Shown: piece by piece, positions 17,075-25,709 of the stretch
Position numbering within the stretch: the first letter of the stretch is position 1
How the letters are laid out: every line of letters starts with the position of its first letter
DNA from: Aeromicrobium terrae
GTDB taxonomy: Bacteria; Actinomycetota; Actinomycetes; Propionibacteriales; Nocardioidaceae
DNA: 64,000 bases
Assembly (NCBI RefSeq): GCF_008039565.1
Contig: NZ_VDUX01000004.1
Span: 248,001 to 312,000, forward strand
Direction of reading: 5' to 3'
Program-made: the position numbers and the translations under genes
The notes under the pieces: generated by a model
The model's database searches: none
Told to the model about the DNA's origin: nothing
What the model saw: only the letters and a program-made list of their open reading frames with translations

Positions 17075-18127
17075 ATGACTCGCGAGGCATACCTTCAGCG
17101 GATGAACGTCGCAGTGCTCGGGGCGTTCGACGTCGCGTCGACGTACCTCGGCGTGAAGCTCGGGCTCTACCAGTCGCTGGCCGACCACGGTCCGAGCACG
17201 GCCGCCGAGCTCGCCGAGCGCACCGGCACGAACGAACGGCTCGTCCGGGAGTGGCTCGAGCAGCAGGGCGCGACCGAGCTCCTGGACGCGTCGGACGAGA
17301 GCGGTGAGTGGCGCTTTGCCCTGCCCGACGGCCACGCCGAGCTGCTGCTCGACCCGCTCGAGGTCGACAGCGTCGCCAGCACGGTGATGTCGCTGGCCGG
17401 CGACCTCGCGCAGGTGCCGCGGCTCGTCGAGTCGTTCCGCACCGGTGTCGGCATCCCGTACGCCGACTACGGCCCCGACGTCGCGACCGGCCAGGCCATG
17501 GGGACGCGCCCGATCTACAAGAACGAGATGAAGGCGTGGTTCGACGCCGTGCCCGGGCTGTCCGACCAGCTCGCCCGCGGCGACGCCCGCGTGCTCGACA
17601 TCGGCTGCGGGATCGGCTGGTCGAGCGTCTACCTCGCGCAGGCCTATCCCGGCGTGACGGTCCTCGGCGTCGACCTCGACGAGCACTCGATCGAGACCGC
17701 GCGGAAGGTGGCCGAGGAGGAGGGCGTCAGCGACCGCGTGACGTTCGAGCTGCGCGACGTCGGCACGCTCTCCGGGGCCGGCTACGACGTCGCGACGATG
17801 TTCGAGATGCTGCACGACCTGGCCCGGCCGGTCGAGGTGCTGCGCGTCGCCCGCGAGGCCGTGGAGCCGAGCGGCGTCGTGCTGGTGGCCGACGAGCCGA
17901 CCAACGACGCCTACGTGGGCGCGGCCGACGAGGAGGAGCGGCGCCACTACGGCTGGAGCCTGCTGCACTGCCTGCCCGCGACCATGTCCGAGCCGGACTC
18001 GGCGGCCACCGGCACAGTCATCCGCCCGGACACCGTCCGCCGCTACGCGGAGGAAGCCGGGTTCAGCGAGGTGGAAGTGCTGCCCGTCGACGAGACCAGC
18101 TTCCGCCTCTACCTGCTGCGGCCCTGA
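17075..18127 (+). CDS. SAM-dependent class I methyltransferase with N-terminal winged-helix domain
   Basis: 350 residues. An N-terminal helical/winged-helix half (about 20-75, including GPSTAAELAERTGTNERLVREWL) resembles the dimerisation region of O-methyltransferases. The SAM site follows at VLDIGCGIGWSS with VLGVDLDEHSI. No Shine-Dalgarno is seen before ATG 17075; ATG 17102 is an alternative. Similar proteins are often listed as Rv-type methyltransferase domain proteins of unknown substrate. The next gene is convergent. Confidence 0.82.
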   Translation: MTREAYLQRMNVAVLGAFDVASTYLGVKLGLYQSLADHGPSTAAELAERTGTNERLVREWLEQQGATELLDASDESGEWRFALPDGHAELLLDPLEVDSVASTVMSLAGDLAQVPRLVESFRTGVGIPYADYGPDVATGQAMGTRPIYKNEMKAWFDAVPGLSDQLARGDARVLDIGCGIGWSSVYLAQAYPGVTVLGVDLDEHSIETARKVAEEEGVSDRVTFELRDVGTLSGAGYDVATMFEMLHDLARPVEVLRVAREAVEPSGVVLVADEPTNDAYVGAADEEERRHYGWSLLHCLPATMSEPDSAATGTVIRPDTVRRYAEEAGFSEVEVLPVDETSFRLYLLRP

Positions 18128-18128
18128 C

Positions 18129-18599
18129 CTACTCTGCGCGGGTCAGGCGGAACACCTTGATCTGGCGGTCGGTCTTCTTCTCGTAGAGGGCGAAGTTCGG
18201 CCAGGTCTGGATCATGTGCTTCCAGGCGGACGCGCGCTCCTCGCCGTCGAGCCGGCGCGCCACCATCCGCATCGTGCGACGGCGGAACCGCACGGTCACC
18301 TCGGGGTTGGCCTCGATGTTCACGACCCAGACCGGCTGCTTCGGCCCGCCGAAGTACGAGCCGGCGATGAGGATGTCGTCGCCATCGGGCACGCAGAGCA
18401 ATGGCGTGGAGCGGGCGATGCCGCTCTTGCGGCCGACCACCGTGAGCATCAAGTTCGGGAGCCCGGCGATGTCGAGGATGGTGAGGCGTCCGCGCGTGAT
18501 CCGCTGGAGCATCTTGTCGATCCAGGTGATCTGCGGCAGCAGCCGCGGCATCCAGGGGATGGCGCCGATCCGGACGGCGAGCGGTGTGAGCAGACCCAT
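18129..18599 (-). CDS. Deazaflavin (F420)-dependent nitroreductase-family protein
   Basis: A 156-residue protein of the Ddn/DUF385 split-beta-barrel family: LMLTVVGRKSGIARSTPLL, DDILIAGSYFGGPKQPVWVVNIEANPEVTV. Such enzymes use coenzyme F420H2, or bind it, in the cytoplasm near the membrane. The GRKSG loop that contacts F420 phosphate is intact. No ribosome site precedes the ATG, which lies in a short gap after the next gene on the same strand. Substrate unknown. Confidence 0.88.
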   Translation of the reverse strand: MGLLTPLAVRIGAIPWMPRLLPQITWIDKMLQRITRGRLTILDIAGLPNLMLTVVGRKSGIARSTPLLCVPDGDDILIAGSYFGGPKQPVWVVNIEANPEVTVRFRRRTMRMVARRLDGEERASAWKHMIQTWPNFALYEKKTDRQIKVFRLTRAE

Positions 18600-18609
18600 G
18601 GGCGGGAGG

Positions 18610-19272
18610 CTAGACGGTCTGCCAGTCGTCGGCCGCCAGCACCCCGGAGGGCGCCGAGCCGAGCACGGTGGCGATGACGAAGTCGGTGGCGAGGTCGGAG
18701 AAGACCCGGTGGCGGGACAGCATCGCGTGCTTGCCGTCGGCGACCCGGACGAAGGACAGGTTGGTGGTGCGGCTCAGCGCGTCAGCGACGATCTCGGCGT
18801 TCCGGAGCGGGGCGACGCGGTCGGCGGTGCCGTGGACCATCAGCACGTCCCGGCCGCGGAGGTCGGCGTTGCCGTCCTGCGGGTAGAGGTACGGGTTGAG
18901 CGCGACGACGCTGGTCACCGACTCGTGGTGGCCGGCGAGGAGTGCGGCGCGGCCGCCGAGCGAGTGCCCGACCAGCGCCGTGGGCAGGTCGCCGTGCTTC
19001 TCGCGGAGGTGCTCGATCGCCCAGTGCGCATCGTCGACCGGCGTGTGGTCGGTGTTCCAGCCGCGCGTGGAGTTGAGCAGGCGGTAGACCGCGACGCGTC
19101 GGCGCCCGGCCCGCGCGATCTTGCGGGCGATCGGGATCATCCGCAGCACGGACAGCTGGACGGGACTCACCATCATGTTGCCGCGCCGGCTGCCACCCCC
19201 GTGCAGCACGACGACGACGGCCTCCGGGTCCTTCGGCACCCTCGTCGGGATCAGCCGGGCTCGAACGCTCAC
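18610..19272 (-). CDS. Alpha/beta hydrolase
   Basis: A 220-residue cytoplasmic alpha/beta hydrolase. An oxyanion-type loop, VVVLHGGGSRRGN, comes first, then the nucleophile elbow GHSLGG (Ser), an acid in VHGTADRVAP and a His in GKHAML. The start is GTG at 19272. It lies ten bases before the F420-type gene on the same strand, so the two are probably co-transcribed. No specific substrate can be named. Confidence 0.82.
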   Translation of the reverse strand: MSVRARLIPTRVPKDPEAVVVVLHGGGSRRGNMMVSPVQLSVLRMIPIARKIARAGRRRVAVYRLLNSTRGWNTDHTPVDDAHWAIEHLREKHGDLPTALVGHSLGGRAALLAGHHESVTSVVALNPYLYPQDGNADLRGRDVLMVHGTADRVAPLRNAEIVADALSRTTNLSFVRVADGKHAMLSRHRVFSDLATDFVIATVLGSAPSGVLAADDWQTV

Positions 19273-19318
19273 CCGACCATTGTTCCCAAGGGCCGGTGAC
19301 CTTGCAGGGCGACCGAGG

Positions 19319-20194
19319 TCAGGCGCCGTAGACCGGCTCGGGATCGGCGCCCTCGGCGATCAGCTCGCGCAGCGCCGGACCGACCTCGGCGGTCTCCCAG
19401 CGTCGGCCGGCGTCGCGCTTCGGACCGTGGGTCCAGCCCTGCTCGAGGCAGATCTGCCCGCCGTCGATCTCGATGACGCGGCCGGTGACGTCGCCGGCCT
19501 CCACCGAGGCGAGCCACGCGACGACCGGGGAGTTGTCCTCCGGCTCGGCCATGCCCGACGTGTCGAACGCACCCTCGGTCATCCGGGTCTTCGCGACCGG
19601 CGCGATGGCGTTCACGGTGACGCCGTAGCGTCCGAGCTCGGCGGCGGCGACCAGCGTCATCCCGGCGATGCCGGCCTTGGCGGCGGAGTACGTCGTCTGG
19701 CCGATCGAGCCCTGCAGGCCGGCCCCCGACGACGTGTTGATGACGCGGGCCTCGCGCTGGCGACCCTCCTTGGACTCGTTGCGCCAGTAGGCGCCGGCGT
19801 GCCGCAGTGGCGCGAAGTGGCCCTTGAGGTGGACGCGGATCACGGCGTCCCACTCGTCCTCGGCGGTGTTCACCAACATCCGGTCGCGGACGAAGCCGGC
19901 GTTGTTCACGAGGATGTCGAGCCCGCCGAATGTGTCGATGGCCTGCTGCACCATCGCGGCGGCCTGCTCGAAGTCGGCGACGTCCGCGCCGTTGGCCACC
20001 GCCTCGCCGCCGAGCGCCTCAATCTCCTTGACCACTGCATCGGCGGGCGACTCCTCCTTCTCGCCGGCCAGGGAGACGCCGAAGTCGTTCACGACGACCT
20101 TCGCGCCCTGCCGGGCCAGCTCGAGCGCGTGGGCGCGGCCGATGCCACGGCCGGCGCCGGTCACGATCGCGATGCGTCCGTCGAGAAGGGTCAT
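19319..20194 (-). CDS. Short-chain dehydrogenase (Rv3548c-like)
   Basis: A 291-residue SDR with the longer insertion typical of 3-hydroxyacyl-CoA dehydrogenase types. TGAGRGIGRAHALELA, NDFGVSLAGEKEE, NNAGFVRDRML, a Ser in INTSSGAG and YSAAKAGI are present. ATG 20194 overlaps the upstream SDR stop (ATGA). It is the second gene of a two-SDR operon facing echA20, as Rv3549c-Rv3548c face echA20 in M. tuberculosis, which places it in C/D-ring (HIP) catabolism. Confidence 0.88.
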   Translation of the reverse strand: MTLLDGRIAIVTGAGRGIGRAHALELARQGAKVVVNDFGVSLAGEKEESPADAVVKEIEALGGEAVANGADVADFEQAAAMVQQAIDTFGGLDILVNNAGFVRDRMLVNTAEDEWDAVIRVHLKGHFAPLRHAGAYWRNESKEGRQREARVINTSSGAGLQGSIGQTTYSAAKAGIAGMTLVAAAELGRYGVTVNAIAPVAKTRMTEGAFDTSGMAEPEDNSPVVAWLASVEAGDVTGRVIEIDGGQICLEQGWTHGPKRDAGRRWETAEVGPALRELIAEGADPEPVYGA

Positions 20195-20952
20195 GACTGC
20201 TGCTCCTTGAACACGTGCAGGAAGACGGGGGGCTCGCCGCCGCCGTGGCAGGCGACGTTCGCGCCGGAGACGTAGGACGCGAGGTTGGAGGCGAGGAACG
20301 CGACGAGGCGGCCGATCTCCTCCGGCTCGGCCATCCGACCGAGCGGGATGGTGGCTTCGACGGCCGCCGCGGTGGCGTCGTCGCCGTAGTGGTCGGCGGA
20401 GTCCTCGGTGCGGCAGAGCCCGACGTCGATGCTGTTGATCCGCACCTTCGGCCCCCACTCGACGGCCAGCGACCGGGTGAGCGAGTCGACGCCCGCCTTG
20501 GCTGCGCCGTAGCTGGCGGTGCCGGGCGACGGTCGGATCGCGGAGACCGACGAGATGTTCACGATCGAGCCGCCGTCGCCGGCCTGCATCACAGCGTTGG
20601 CGGCTTTGGAGACGGCGAGCACGGCGTCGAGGTTGAGGCCGATGATCTTCTCGTCGAGCCGCGGGCTGGAGTCGGCGGCCAGCGCGTAGGGGGCACCGCC
20701 GGCGTTGTTCACCACGAGGTCGAGGCGACCGTGCGACGCGACGATCCCCTCGACGAGGGCCGTCACGGCCTCGGGGTCGCGGACGTCGCAGACGCGGTGC
20801 TCGGCACCGACCGGCGGATCGGCCTCGGACCGCCCGCAGGTGATCACGGTGGCACCGGCTTCGAGCAGCACCGTCGTGATTCCGCGCCCGATCCCGCGCG
20901 CGCCGCCGGTCACCAGGGCGATGCGTCCGGACAGGTCCACGGCCAGAGTCAT
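20191..20952 (-). CDS. Short-chain dehydrogenase (Rv3549c-like)
   Basis: A 253-residue SDR: LVTGGARGIGRGI, CDVRDPEAV, NNAGGAP, a Ser in VNISSVSAIR and YGAAKAGVD with Tyr and Lys, and a C-terminal ANVACHGGG. I chose ATG 20952 over an upstream one at 20973, which would overlap the putative KstR2 site. No Shine-Dalgarno is present, so leaderless translation is possible. Part of the steroid C/D-ring block by synteny with Rv3549c. Confidence 0.88.
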   Translation of the reverse strand: MTLAVDLSGRIALVTGGARGIGRGITTVLLEAGATVITCGRSEADPPVGAEHRVCDVRDPEAVTALVEGIVASHGRLDLVVNNAGGAPYALAADSSPRLDEKIIGLNLDAVLAVSKAANAVMQAGDGGSIVNISSVSAIRPSPGTASYGAAKAGVDSLTRSLAVEWGPKVRINSIDVGLCRTEDSADHYGDDATAAAVEATIPLGRMAEPEEIGRLVAFLASNLASYVSGANVACHGGGEPPVFLHVFKEQQS

Positions 20953-20964
20953 GGCTGATAGGCT

Positions 20965-20982
20965 ACCAAGCAAACGTTAGGT
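20965..20982. promoter_or_regulatory. Candidate KstR2 operator between the SDR operon and echA20
   Basis: ACCAAGCAAACGTTAGGT is an imperfect palindrome sharing the half-site CTACCAAGCAA with the site at 42901-42918, the only other divergent promoter of the HIP genes in this window. It sits nine bases before the echA20 ATG. The published 14-base KstR2 motif has a narrower spacing, so assignment rests on the shared half-site and gene context. Confidence 0.55.
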
Positions 20983-20990
20983 AGGTAGCC

Positions 20991-21749
20991 ATGAGCGTCC
21001 GTTCTGAGGCTCGTGACGACGGGATCCACGTCGTCACGATGGAGCACCCGCCGGTCAACGCGCTGCCGGTGCAGGGGTGGTTCGACGTCGCCGCCGCGCT
21101 CGACGAGGCCGGCGCCGACCAGGCCACGAAGGTCGTGATCCTCCGTGCTGAGGGCAAGGGCTTCAACGCCGGCGTCGACATCAAGGAGATGCAGAACACC
21201 ACCGGGTTCGACGCCCTGATCGGCGCGAACAAGGGCTGCTACGCCGCGTTCAAGGCCGTCTACGAGTGCCCGGTGCCGGTCATCGCGGCCGTGAACGGGT
21301 TCTGCCTCGGCGGCGGTGTCGGGCTCGTCGGCAACGCGGACATCGTGGTGGCCAGCGACGACGCCTATTTCGGCGTCCCCGAGGTGAACCAGGGCGCGCT
21401 CGGCGCCGCCACGCACCTCGCCCGCCTCGTGCCGCAGCACCTGATGCGCACCCTCTACTTCACCGCCAAGACCATCCCGGCCGCCGATCTCGTGCAGCAC
21501 GGCTCGGTCTACGGCGTCGTGCCGCGCGCCGACCTCGACGACCTCGCGCTGAGCCTCGCCGCCGAGGTCGCGTCCAAGGACGGGCGTGTCATCCGCGCCG
21601 CCAAGGAGGCGCTCAACGGCATCGACCCGATCGACGTGAACACCAGCTACCGCTTCGAGCAGGGCTTCACGATGGAGCTCAACCTCATGGGCGTCAGCGA
21701 CGAGCTGCGCGACGAGTTCGCGGGCACGGACAAGGCGAAGCAGAAGTGA
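20991..21749 (+). CDS. echA20: Enoyl-CoA hydratase-family ring hydrolase EchA20
   Basis: A 252-residue crotonase-fold enzyme. In M. tuberculosis EchA20 opens steroid ring D of the HIEC-CoA intermediate. An oxyanion loop, NAGVDIKEM, and the second oxyanion strand, GFCLGGGVGLVGNADIVVA, are present, with the C-terminal helix region VSDELRDEF. It lies immediately upstream of ipdA, overlapping it by four bases (GTGA), exactly the Rv3550-Rv3553 order. Confidence 0.92.
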   Translation: MSVRSEARDDGIHVVTMEHPPVNALPVQGWFDVAAALDEAGADQATKVVILRAEGKGFNAGVDIKEMQNTTGFDALIGANKGCYAAFKAVYECPVPVIAAVNGFCLGGGVGLVGNADIVVASDDAYFGVPEVNQGALGAATHLARLVPQHLMRTLYFTAKTIPAADLVQHGSVYGVVPRADLDDLALSLAAEVASKDGRVIRAAKEALNGIDPIDVNTSYRFEQGFTMELNLMGVSDELRDEFAGTDKAKQK

Positions 21750-22618
21750 AGGCGCCGTCCAAGGAGCTGTCGATCGACGACGTCGTCGGCCGGCTCGAGA
21801 GCGGGATGACGCTCGGCATCGGCGGCTGGGGCTCGCGCCGCAAGCCGATGGCGCTGGTCCGCGCGATCCTGCGGAGCGACCTCACCGACCTGCACGTCGT
21901 CTCGTACGCCGGTCCGGACGTCGGGCTGCTGCTCGCCGCCGGCAAGGCCAGCAAGGTCACCTACGCGTTCGCGACGCTCGACTCCATCCCGCTCGAGCCG
22001 TTGTTCGGCCGCGCCCGCCAGGACGGCACCGCGGAGTTCCGCGAGTGGGACGAGGGCATGTTCCAGACCGGCCTGCGCGCCGCCGCCCAGCGCCTCCCGT
22101 TCCTGCCGATGCGCGCGGGCCTCGGGTCCGCGGTGCTGGAGAACGACCCCGCACTGCGCACCGTCACGTCGCCCTACGACGACGGCGAGGAGCTCGTCGC
22201 GGTGCCGGCGCTCACCCTCGACGTCGCGCTCGTGCACATGAACCGCGCCGACACCCAGGGCAACGCCCAGTACCTCGGCCCGGACCCGTACTTCGACGAC
22301 CTGTTCTGCATGGCCGCGCGCGAGGCGTACGTGTCGACGGAGCAGATCATCGACCCCGCCGGCCTCACCGTCGACGCTCCCCTGCAGAGCCTGATCATCA
22401 ACCGCACGATGGTGGCCGGCGTCGTCGAGACGCCCAACGGCGCGCACTTCACCACCTGCACGCCTACCTACGAGCGCGACGAGACGTTCCAGAAGGCCTA
22501 CGCCACCGCCGCGAAGGATCCCGACGACTGGGCCGCGTTCAGCGAGCGTTTCCTGTCCGGAGACGAGGACGCCTACCAGGCCGCGGTGAAGGCGTTCCAC
22601 GAGGAGGCTGCCTCATGA
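21746..22618 (+). CDS. ipdA: COCHEA-CoA hydrolase alpha subunit IpdA
   Basis: A 290-residue CoA-transferase-fold protein; with IpdB it opens the last steroid ring (ring C). GIGGWGSRRKPMALVRA is the CoA-transferase-like glycine-rich start. Glu103 in WDEGMF is at the position expected for the catalytic Glu of M. tuberculosis IpdA. The start is GTG at 21746, coupled to echA20. A 139-base gap with a REP pair separates it from ipdB, unlike the usual tight junction. Confidence 0.92.
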   Translation: MKAPSKELSIDDVVGRLESGMTLGIGGWGSRRKPMALVRAILRSDLTDLHVVSYAGPDVGLLLAAGKASKVTYAFATLDSIPLEPLFGRARQDGTAEFREWDEGMFQTGLRAAAQRLPFLPMRAGLGSAVLENDPALRTVTSPYDDGEELVAVPALTLDVALVHMNRADTQGNAQYLGPDPYFDDLFCMAAREAYVSTEQIIDPAGLTVDAPLQSLIINRTMVAGVVETPNGAHFTTCTPTYERDETFQKAYATAAKDPDDWAAFSERFLSGDEDAYQAAVKAFHEEAAS

Positions 22619-22632
22619 ACGCGCAAGCATCC

Positions 22633-22737
22633 GGTGGTCGAGTGCCCGGCGAGCGCCAGCGAGCTCGGGTGTATCGAGACCACCTCGTCCGACGTGGTCT
22701 CGATACGCCGCTCGTTCCTCGCGGCTACTCGACCACC
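22633..22737. repeat. REP-type inverted pair between ipdA and ipdB
   Basis: Module GGTGGTCGAGTGCCC to TATCGAGACCAC is followed by GTGGTCTCGATACGCC to CTACTCGACCACC. The outer ends are reverse complements, giving a long hairpin between two genes whose products form one enzyme. The centre has the GCTCGTTCCTCGCGG variant also seen, inverted, at 42938. Confidence 0.85.
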
Positions 22738-22757
22738 GAGAAGCTCGGAGATCACTG

Positions 22758-23519
22758 ATGACCGACGTGACCCGCTCGGAGTACTGCGCCGTTGCGATCG
22801 CCGACTGCTTCGCCGACGACGGGGAGATCATGGGCAGCCCGATGGGTCTGCTCCCGACGCTCGGCGCGCGGCTGGCCAAGAACACGTCGAACCCGCTGCT
22901 GATGCTCACCGACGGCGAGGCCCGGATCCTCAAGGGCACCCCGCCGCTCGGGCAGAGCGCGGACGTCGTCGAGGGCTGGATGCCGTTCCGCCTCGTGCTC
23001 GAGGCCGTCGTCCCCTACGGCAAGCGCCACGTGATGATGGGCGCCACCCAGATCGACCGGCACGGCAACCAGAACATCTCCGCGATCGGCCCGTGGGAGA
23101 AGCCGACCCGTCAGCTGCTCGGCGTGCGCGGCGCCCCCGGCAACACCGTCAACAACCGCACGTCGTACTGGGTGCCCAAGCACTCCGAGCGCGTCGTGGT
23201 GGAGCAGGTCGACATCGTCTCCGGCGTCGGCCGGGCTCGTGCGGAGGCGGCAGGCAAGGCGGCCACGCGCTTCCACGACGTCCACCGCCTCGTGACGAAC
23301 CTCGGCGTCTTCGACTTCAACGGGCCGGACCACACCATCCGTCTCCTGTCGGTGCACCCCGGCGTCTCGGTCGACGACGTCCGCGCCGCCAGCGGCTGCG
23401 AGATCCACGTCGACGGCGACGTGCCGGACACCCGCACTCCCACCGACGAGGAGCTGCTGCTGATCCGCGAGCTGCTCGACCCGAAGGGCCTCCGCGAGCG
23501 CGAGGTGCCCAGTGATTGA
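22758..23519 (+). CDS. ipdB: COCHEA-CoA hydrolase beta subunit IpdB
   Basis: A 253-residue second subunit of the IpdAB ring hydrolase, also CoA-transferase-fold. EIMGSPMGLLPTLGARLAK, QIDRHGNQNISAIG and LVTNLGVFDF are family segments. ATG 22758 has GGAG eight bases upstream. Its stop overlaps the ipdC GTG start by eight bases. Loss of contact with ipdA through the REP insertion may alter the subunit ratio (inference). Confidence 0.92.
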   Translation: MTDVTRSEYCAVAIADCFADDGEIMGSPMGLLPTLGARLAKNTSNPLLMLTDGEARILKGTPPLGQSADVVEGWMPFRLVLEAVVPYGKRHVMMGATQIDRHGNQNISAIGPWEKPTRQLLGVRGAPGNTVNNRTSYWVPKHSERVVVEQVDIVSGVGRARAEAAGKAATRFHDVHRLVTNLGVFDFNGPDHTIRLLSVHPGVSVDDVRAASGCEIHVDGDVPDTRTPTDEELLLIRELLDPKGLREREVPSD

Positions 23520-24579
23520 CCAGCTGCTCCGCACGCCGCTCACCGAGCTGACCGGCGTCCGCCACCCGGTGGTGCAGACCGGCATGGGCTGGGTCGCCGG
23601 CCCGAGCCTGGTCAGCGGCACCGCGAACGCGGGCGGCCTCGGCATCCTCGCGTCGGCCACGATGACGCTGCCCGAGCTGGAGCAGGCGATCCTCGAGGTG
23701 AAGTCGCGGACGGACCAGCCGTTCGGCGTGAACCTCCGCGCCGACGCCGCCGACGCCCCGGCCCGCTGCGACCTGCTGATCGAGCACGGCGTGAAGGTCG
23801 CGTCGTTCGCGCTCGCCCCCAAGCCCGAGCTGATCGCGAAGCTCAACGAGCACGACATCGTCGTCGTCCCGAGCATCGGCGCACCGAAGCACGCGGTGAA
23901 GGTCGCGTCGTGGGGCGCGGACGCCGTGATGATCCAGGGCGGCGAGGGCGGCGGCCACACCGGCTCGGTCCCCACCACGCTGCTGCTCCCCACGGTTCTC
24001 GACGCCGTCGACATCCCGGTCATCGCGGCCGGTGGGTTCTTCGACGGGCGCGGCCTCGCCGCAGCCTTGGCGTACGGCGCGGCCGGCGTCGGCATGGGCA
24101 CACGGTTCCTGCTGACCGCCGACAGCCGTGTCCCCGACGCGGTGAAGCAGCGCTACCTCTCTGCAGGCCTGGACGACACCGTTGTCACCAAGAAGGTCGA
24201 CGGCATGCCGCACCGGATGCTGCGTACCGAGCTGGTCGAGGACGTCGAGGGCACGTCCGGCCTGCGCCGCCTGATCCCGACCGCCCGCCGCACGCTCGAG
24301 TTCAAGCGGATGGCCGGCATGAGCTGGAAGCAGCTCGCCGTCGACGGCCGTGCGATGCGCAAGGAGCAGGGCCGCACGCTCGGCCAGATGGCGCTCGCCG
24401 CCAACACTCCGATGATGCTCAAGGCCGGTCTCGTCGACGGCGACCCGACCGCCGGCGTCCTCGCGTCCGGCCAGGTGGTCGGCGTCATCGACGACCTCCC
24501 CACGTGCGAGGAGCTCATCGACCGCGTCGTCACCGAGGCGGCGGCTGCCCTGCGCCGGATCGGCGACTACGCCGTCTGA
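23512..24579 (+). CDS. ipdC: Nitronate-monooxygenase-like flavoprotein IpdC
   Basis: A 355-residue FMN TIM-barrel enzyme of the 2-nitropropane dioxygenase family; IpdC is a flavin-dependent reductase acting on a HIP-derived CoA ester before ring D opening. VVQTGMGWVAGPSLVSGTANAGG and GGEGGGHTGSVPT with VIAAGGFFDGRGLAAALAYGA mark the FMN phosphate site. GTG start at 23512. The 3' end overlaps the convergent HxlR gene by 13 bases. Length equals that I recall for Rv3553. Confidence 0.92.
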   Translation: MIDQLLRTPLTELTGVRHPVVQTGMGWVAGPSLVSGTANAGGLGILASATMTLPELEQAILEVKSRTDQPFGVNLRADAADAPARCDLLIEHGVKVASFALAPKPELIAKLNEHDIVVVPSIGAPKHAVKVASWGADAVMIQGGEGGGHTGSVPTTLLLPTVLDAVDIPVIAAGGFFDGRGLAAALAYGAAGVGMGTRFLLTADSRVPDAVKQRYLSAGLDDTVVTKKVDGMPHRMLRTELVEDVEGTSGLRRLIPTARRTLEFKRMAGMSWKQLAVDGRAMRKEQGRTLGQMALAANTPMMLKAGLVDGDPTAGVLASGQVVGVIDDLPTCEELIDRVVTEAAAALRRIGDYAV

Positions 24580-25025
24580 GCGGCCCCCGGGCCCTCCAGC
24601 AGCTCCACGTCCGCGGCGTGCATCGGCTCGCCGCAATGGTCGCACCTCAGGTCGACGTGGCTGATCTCGCCGCACGCGAGATGGCGGTGCAGCACCGGCG
24701 GACCAGCCTTGCCCGCCAGCCACGTGTCACCCCAGCGCGTCATCACGAGCAGGACGTCGACGAGGTCGGCGCCCTTCGTGGTGAGGACGTACTCGTAGCG
24801 CGGCCTGCGGTCATACGGGCGCCGCTCGAGCACCCCCTCGGAGACGAGGTGGTTGAGGCGCTCGGTCAGCACCTTTCGTGAGATTCCCAGGTCCGCCTGG
24901 ATCTGGTCGAACCGGTTCATGCCCACCCAGACGTCCCGCAGGATCAGCGGCGACCAGGGCTCGCCGATCACGTCGAGGGTCCGGGCGATCGAGCAGGCCA
25001 TGTCGCCGAAGCTGGTGCGTTGCAT
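24567..25025 (-). CDS. HxlR-family transcriptional regulator
   Basis: A 152-residue winged-helix regulator: an N-terminal Cys (DMACSIARTLDVIGEPWSPLILRDV), a recognition helix in GISRKVLTERLNHLVSEGVL and an RRPRYEYVLTTKG wing. A C-terminal CDHCGEP pair may bind metal or sense redox. It is divergent from the RibD-like gene with about 90 bases between that contain three AAGGAACT repeats, likely its operators. It probably controls that gene and the YCII-like one. Confidence 0.88.
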   Translation of the reverse strand: MQRTSFGDMACSIARTLDVIGEPWSPLILRDVWVGMNRFDQIQADLGISRKVLTERLNHLVSEGVLERRPYDRRPRYEYVLTTKGADLVDVLLVMTRWGDTWLAGKAGPPVLHRHLACGEISHVDLRCDHCGEPMHAADVELLEGPGAAQTA

Positions 25026-25054
25026 GAAGCCAATCTACCACCCAGGGTTCCCTC

Positions 25055-25109
25055 AAGGAACTTTCGATGCTACGGTCTTGGAGTCTCTTGAAGGAACTCG
25101 GAAGGAACT
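25055..25109. promoter_or_regulatory. Three AAGGAACT repeats in the HxlR/RibD-like divergent promoter
   Basis: AAGGAACT occurs at 25055-25062, 25091-25098 and 25102-25109. The first is preceded by an inverted TTCC (TTCCCTCAAGGAA). The third doubles as the ribosome-binding site (AAGGA, ten bases upstream of the ATG). HxlR regulators commonly bind such direct or inverted repeats in front of divergent genes. Confidence 0.55.
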
Positions 25110-25115
25110 ACGATC

Positions 25116-25709
25116 ATGAGCAAGGTCATCGCAGGACTGTCGGTCTCGGTCGACGGCTTCATCACGGGCAAGGACCCGCGACCCGGTCACGGCCTGGGCG
25201 ACGCGGGGATGCTCTTCGACTGGTACGGCGACGGCGACGTCCCCAGCCAGGTCTTCGACGGCTTCCGCCTGAGCGCACGCAGCGCGGAACTGTTCGACTC
25301 CCTCGCCGCTCGGGTCGGCGCCAGCCTGATGGGTCGCAAGACCTACGACGACTCCGAGGGCTTCGGCGGCGGCGGACCGCACCCGACGGCGTCGGTCGTC
25401 GTCCTCAGTCATCGTCCGGCGCCGATGTCGAGCGACCGGCAGACGTTCGTCTCGTCCGGCATCGAGGACGCGGTCGCGGCGGCCAAGGAGGCCGCCGGCA
25501 GCAAGGACGTGGGCCTGATGGGCGGCGAGCTCGTCACCGCGGCCGTCGAGGCCGGTCTGGTCGACGAGATCGTGCTGCACCAGATCCCGGTGCTGCTCGG
25601 CAGTGGCCGGCGGTTCTTCAACGCTCTTCCCGAGCACGTCCGGTTGCGTATCCTCGAGGTCGTCCCGGCGCCCGGCGTCACTCACCTGCACTACGAGGTC
25701 CAGCGATGA
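25116..25709 (+). CDS. RibD C-terminal-domain (dihydrofolate-reductase-like) protein
   Basis: A 197-residue stand-alone RibD_C/DHFR-fold protein: GLSVSVDGFITGKDP, LMGRKTYDD, VGLMGGELVTAAVEAGLVDEIVLHQIPVLLGSGRRFF. These NADPH-binding proteins are widespread in actinobacteria with mostly unknown substrates. It is divergent from HxlR and overlaps the following YCII-like gene (ATGA), so a two-gene HxlR-controlled unit is likely. Confidence 0.88.
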   Translation: MSKVIAGLSVSVDGFITGKDPRPGHGLGDAGMLFDWYGDGDVPSQVFDGFRLSARSAELFDSLAARVGASLMGRKTYDDSEGFGGGGPHPTASVVVLSHRPAPMSSDRQTFVSSGIEDAVAAAKEAAGSKDVGLMGGELVTAAVEAGLVDEIVLHQIPVLLGSGRRFFNALPEHVRLRILEVVPAPGVTHLHYEVQR

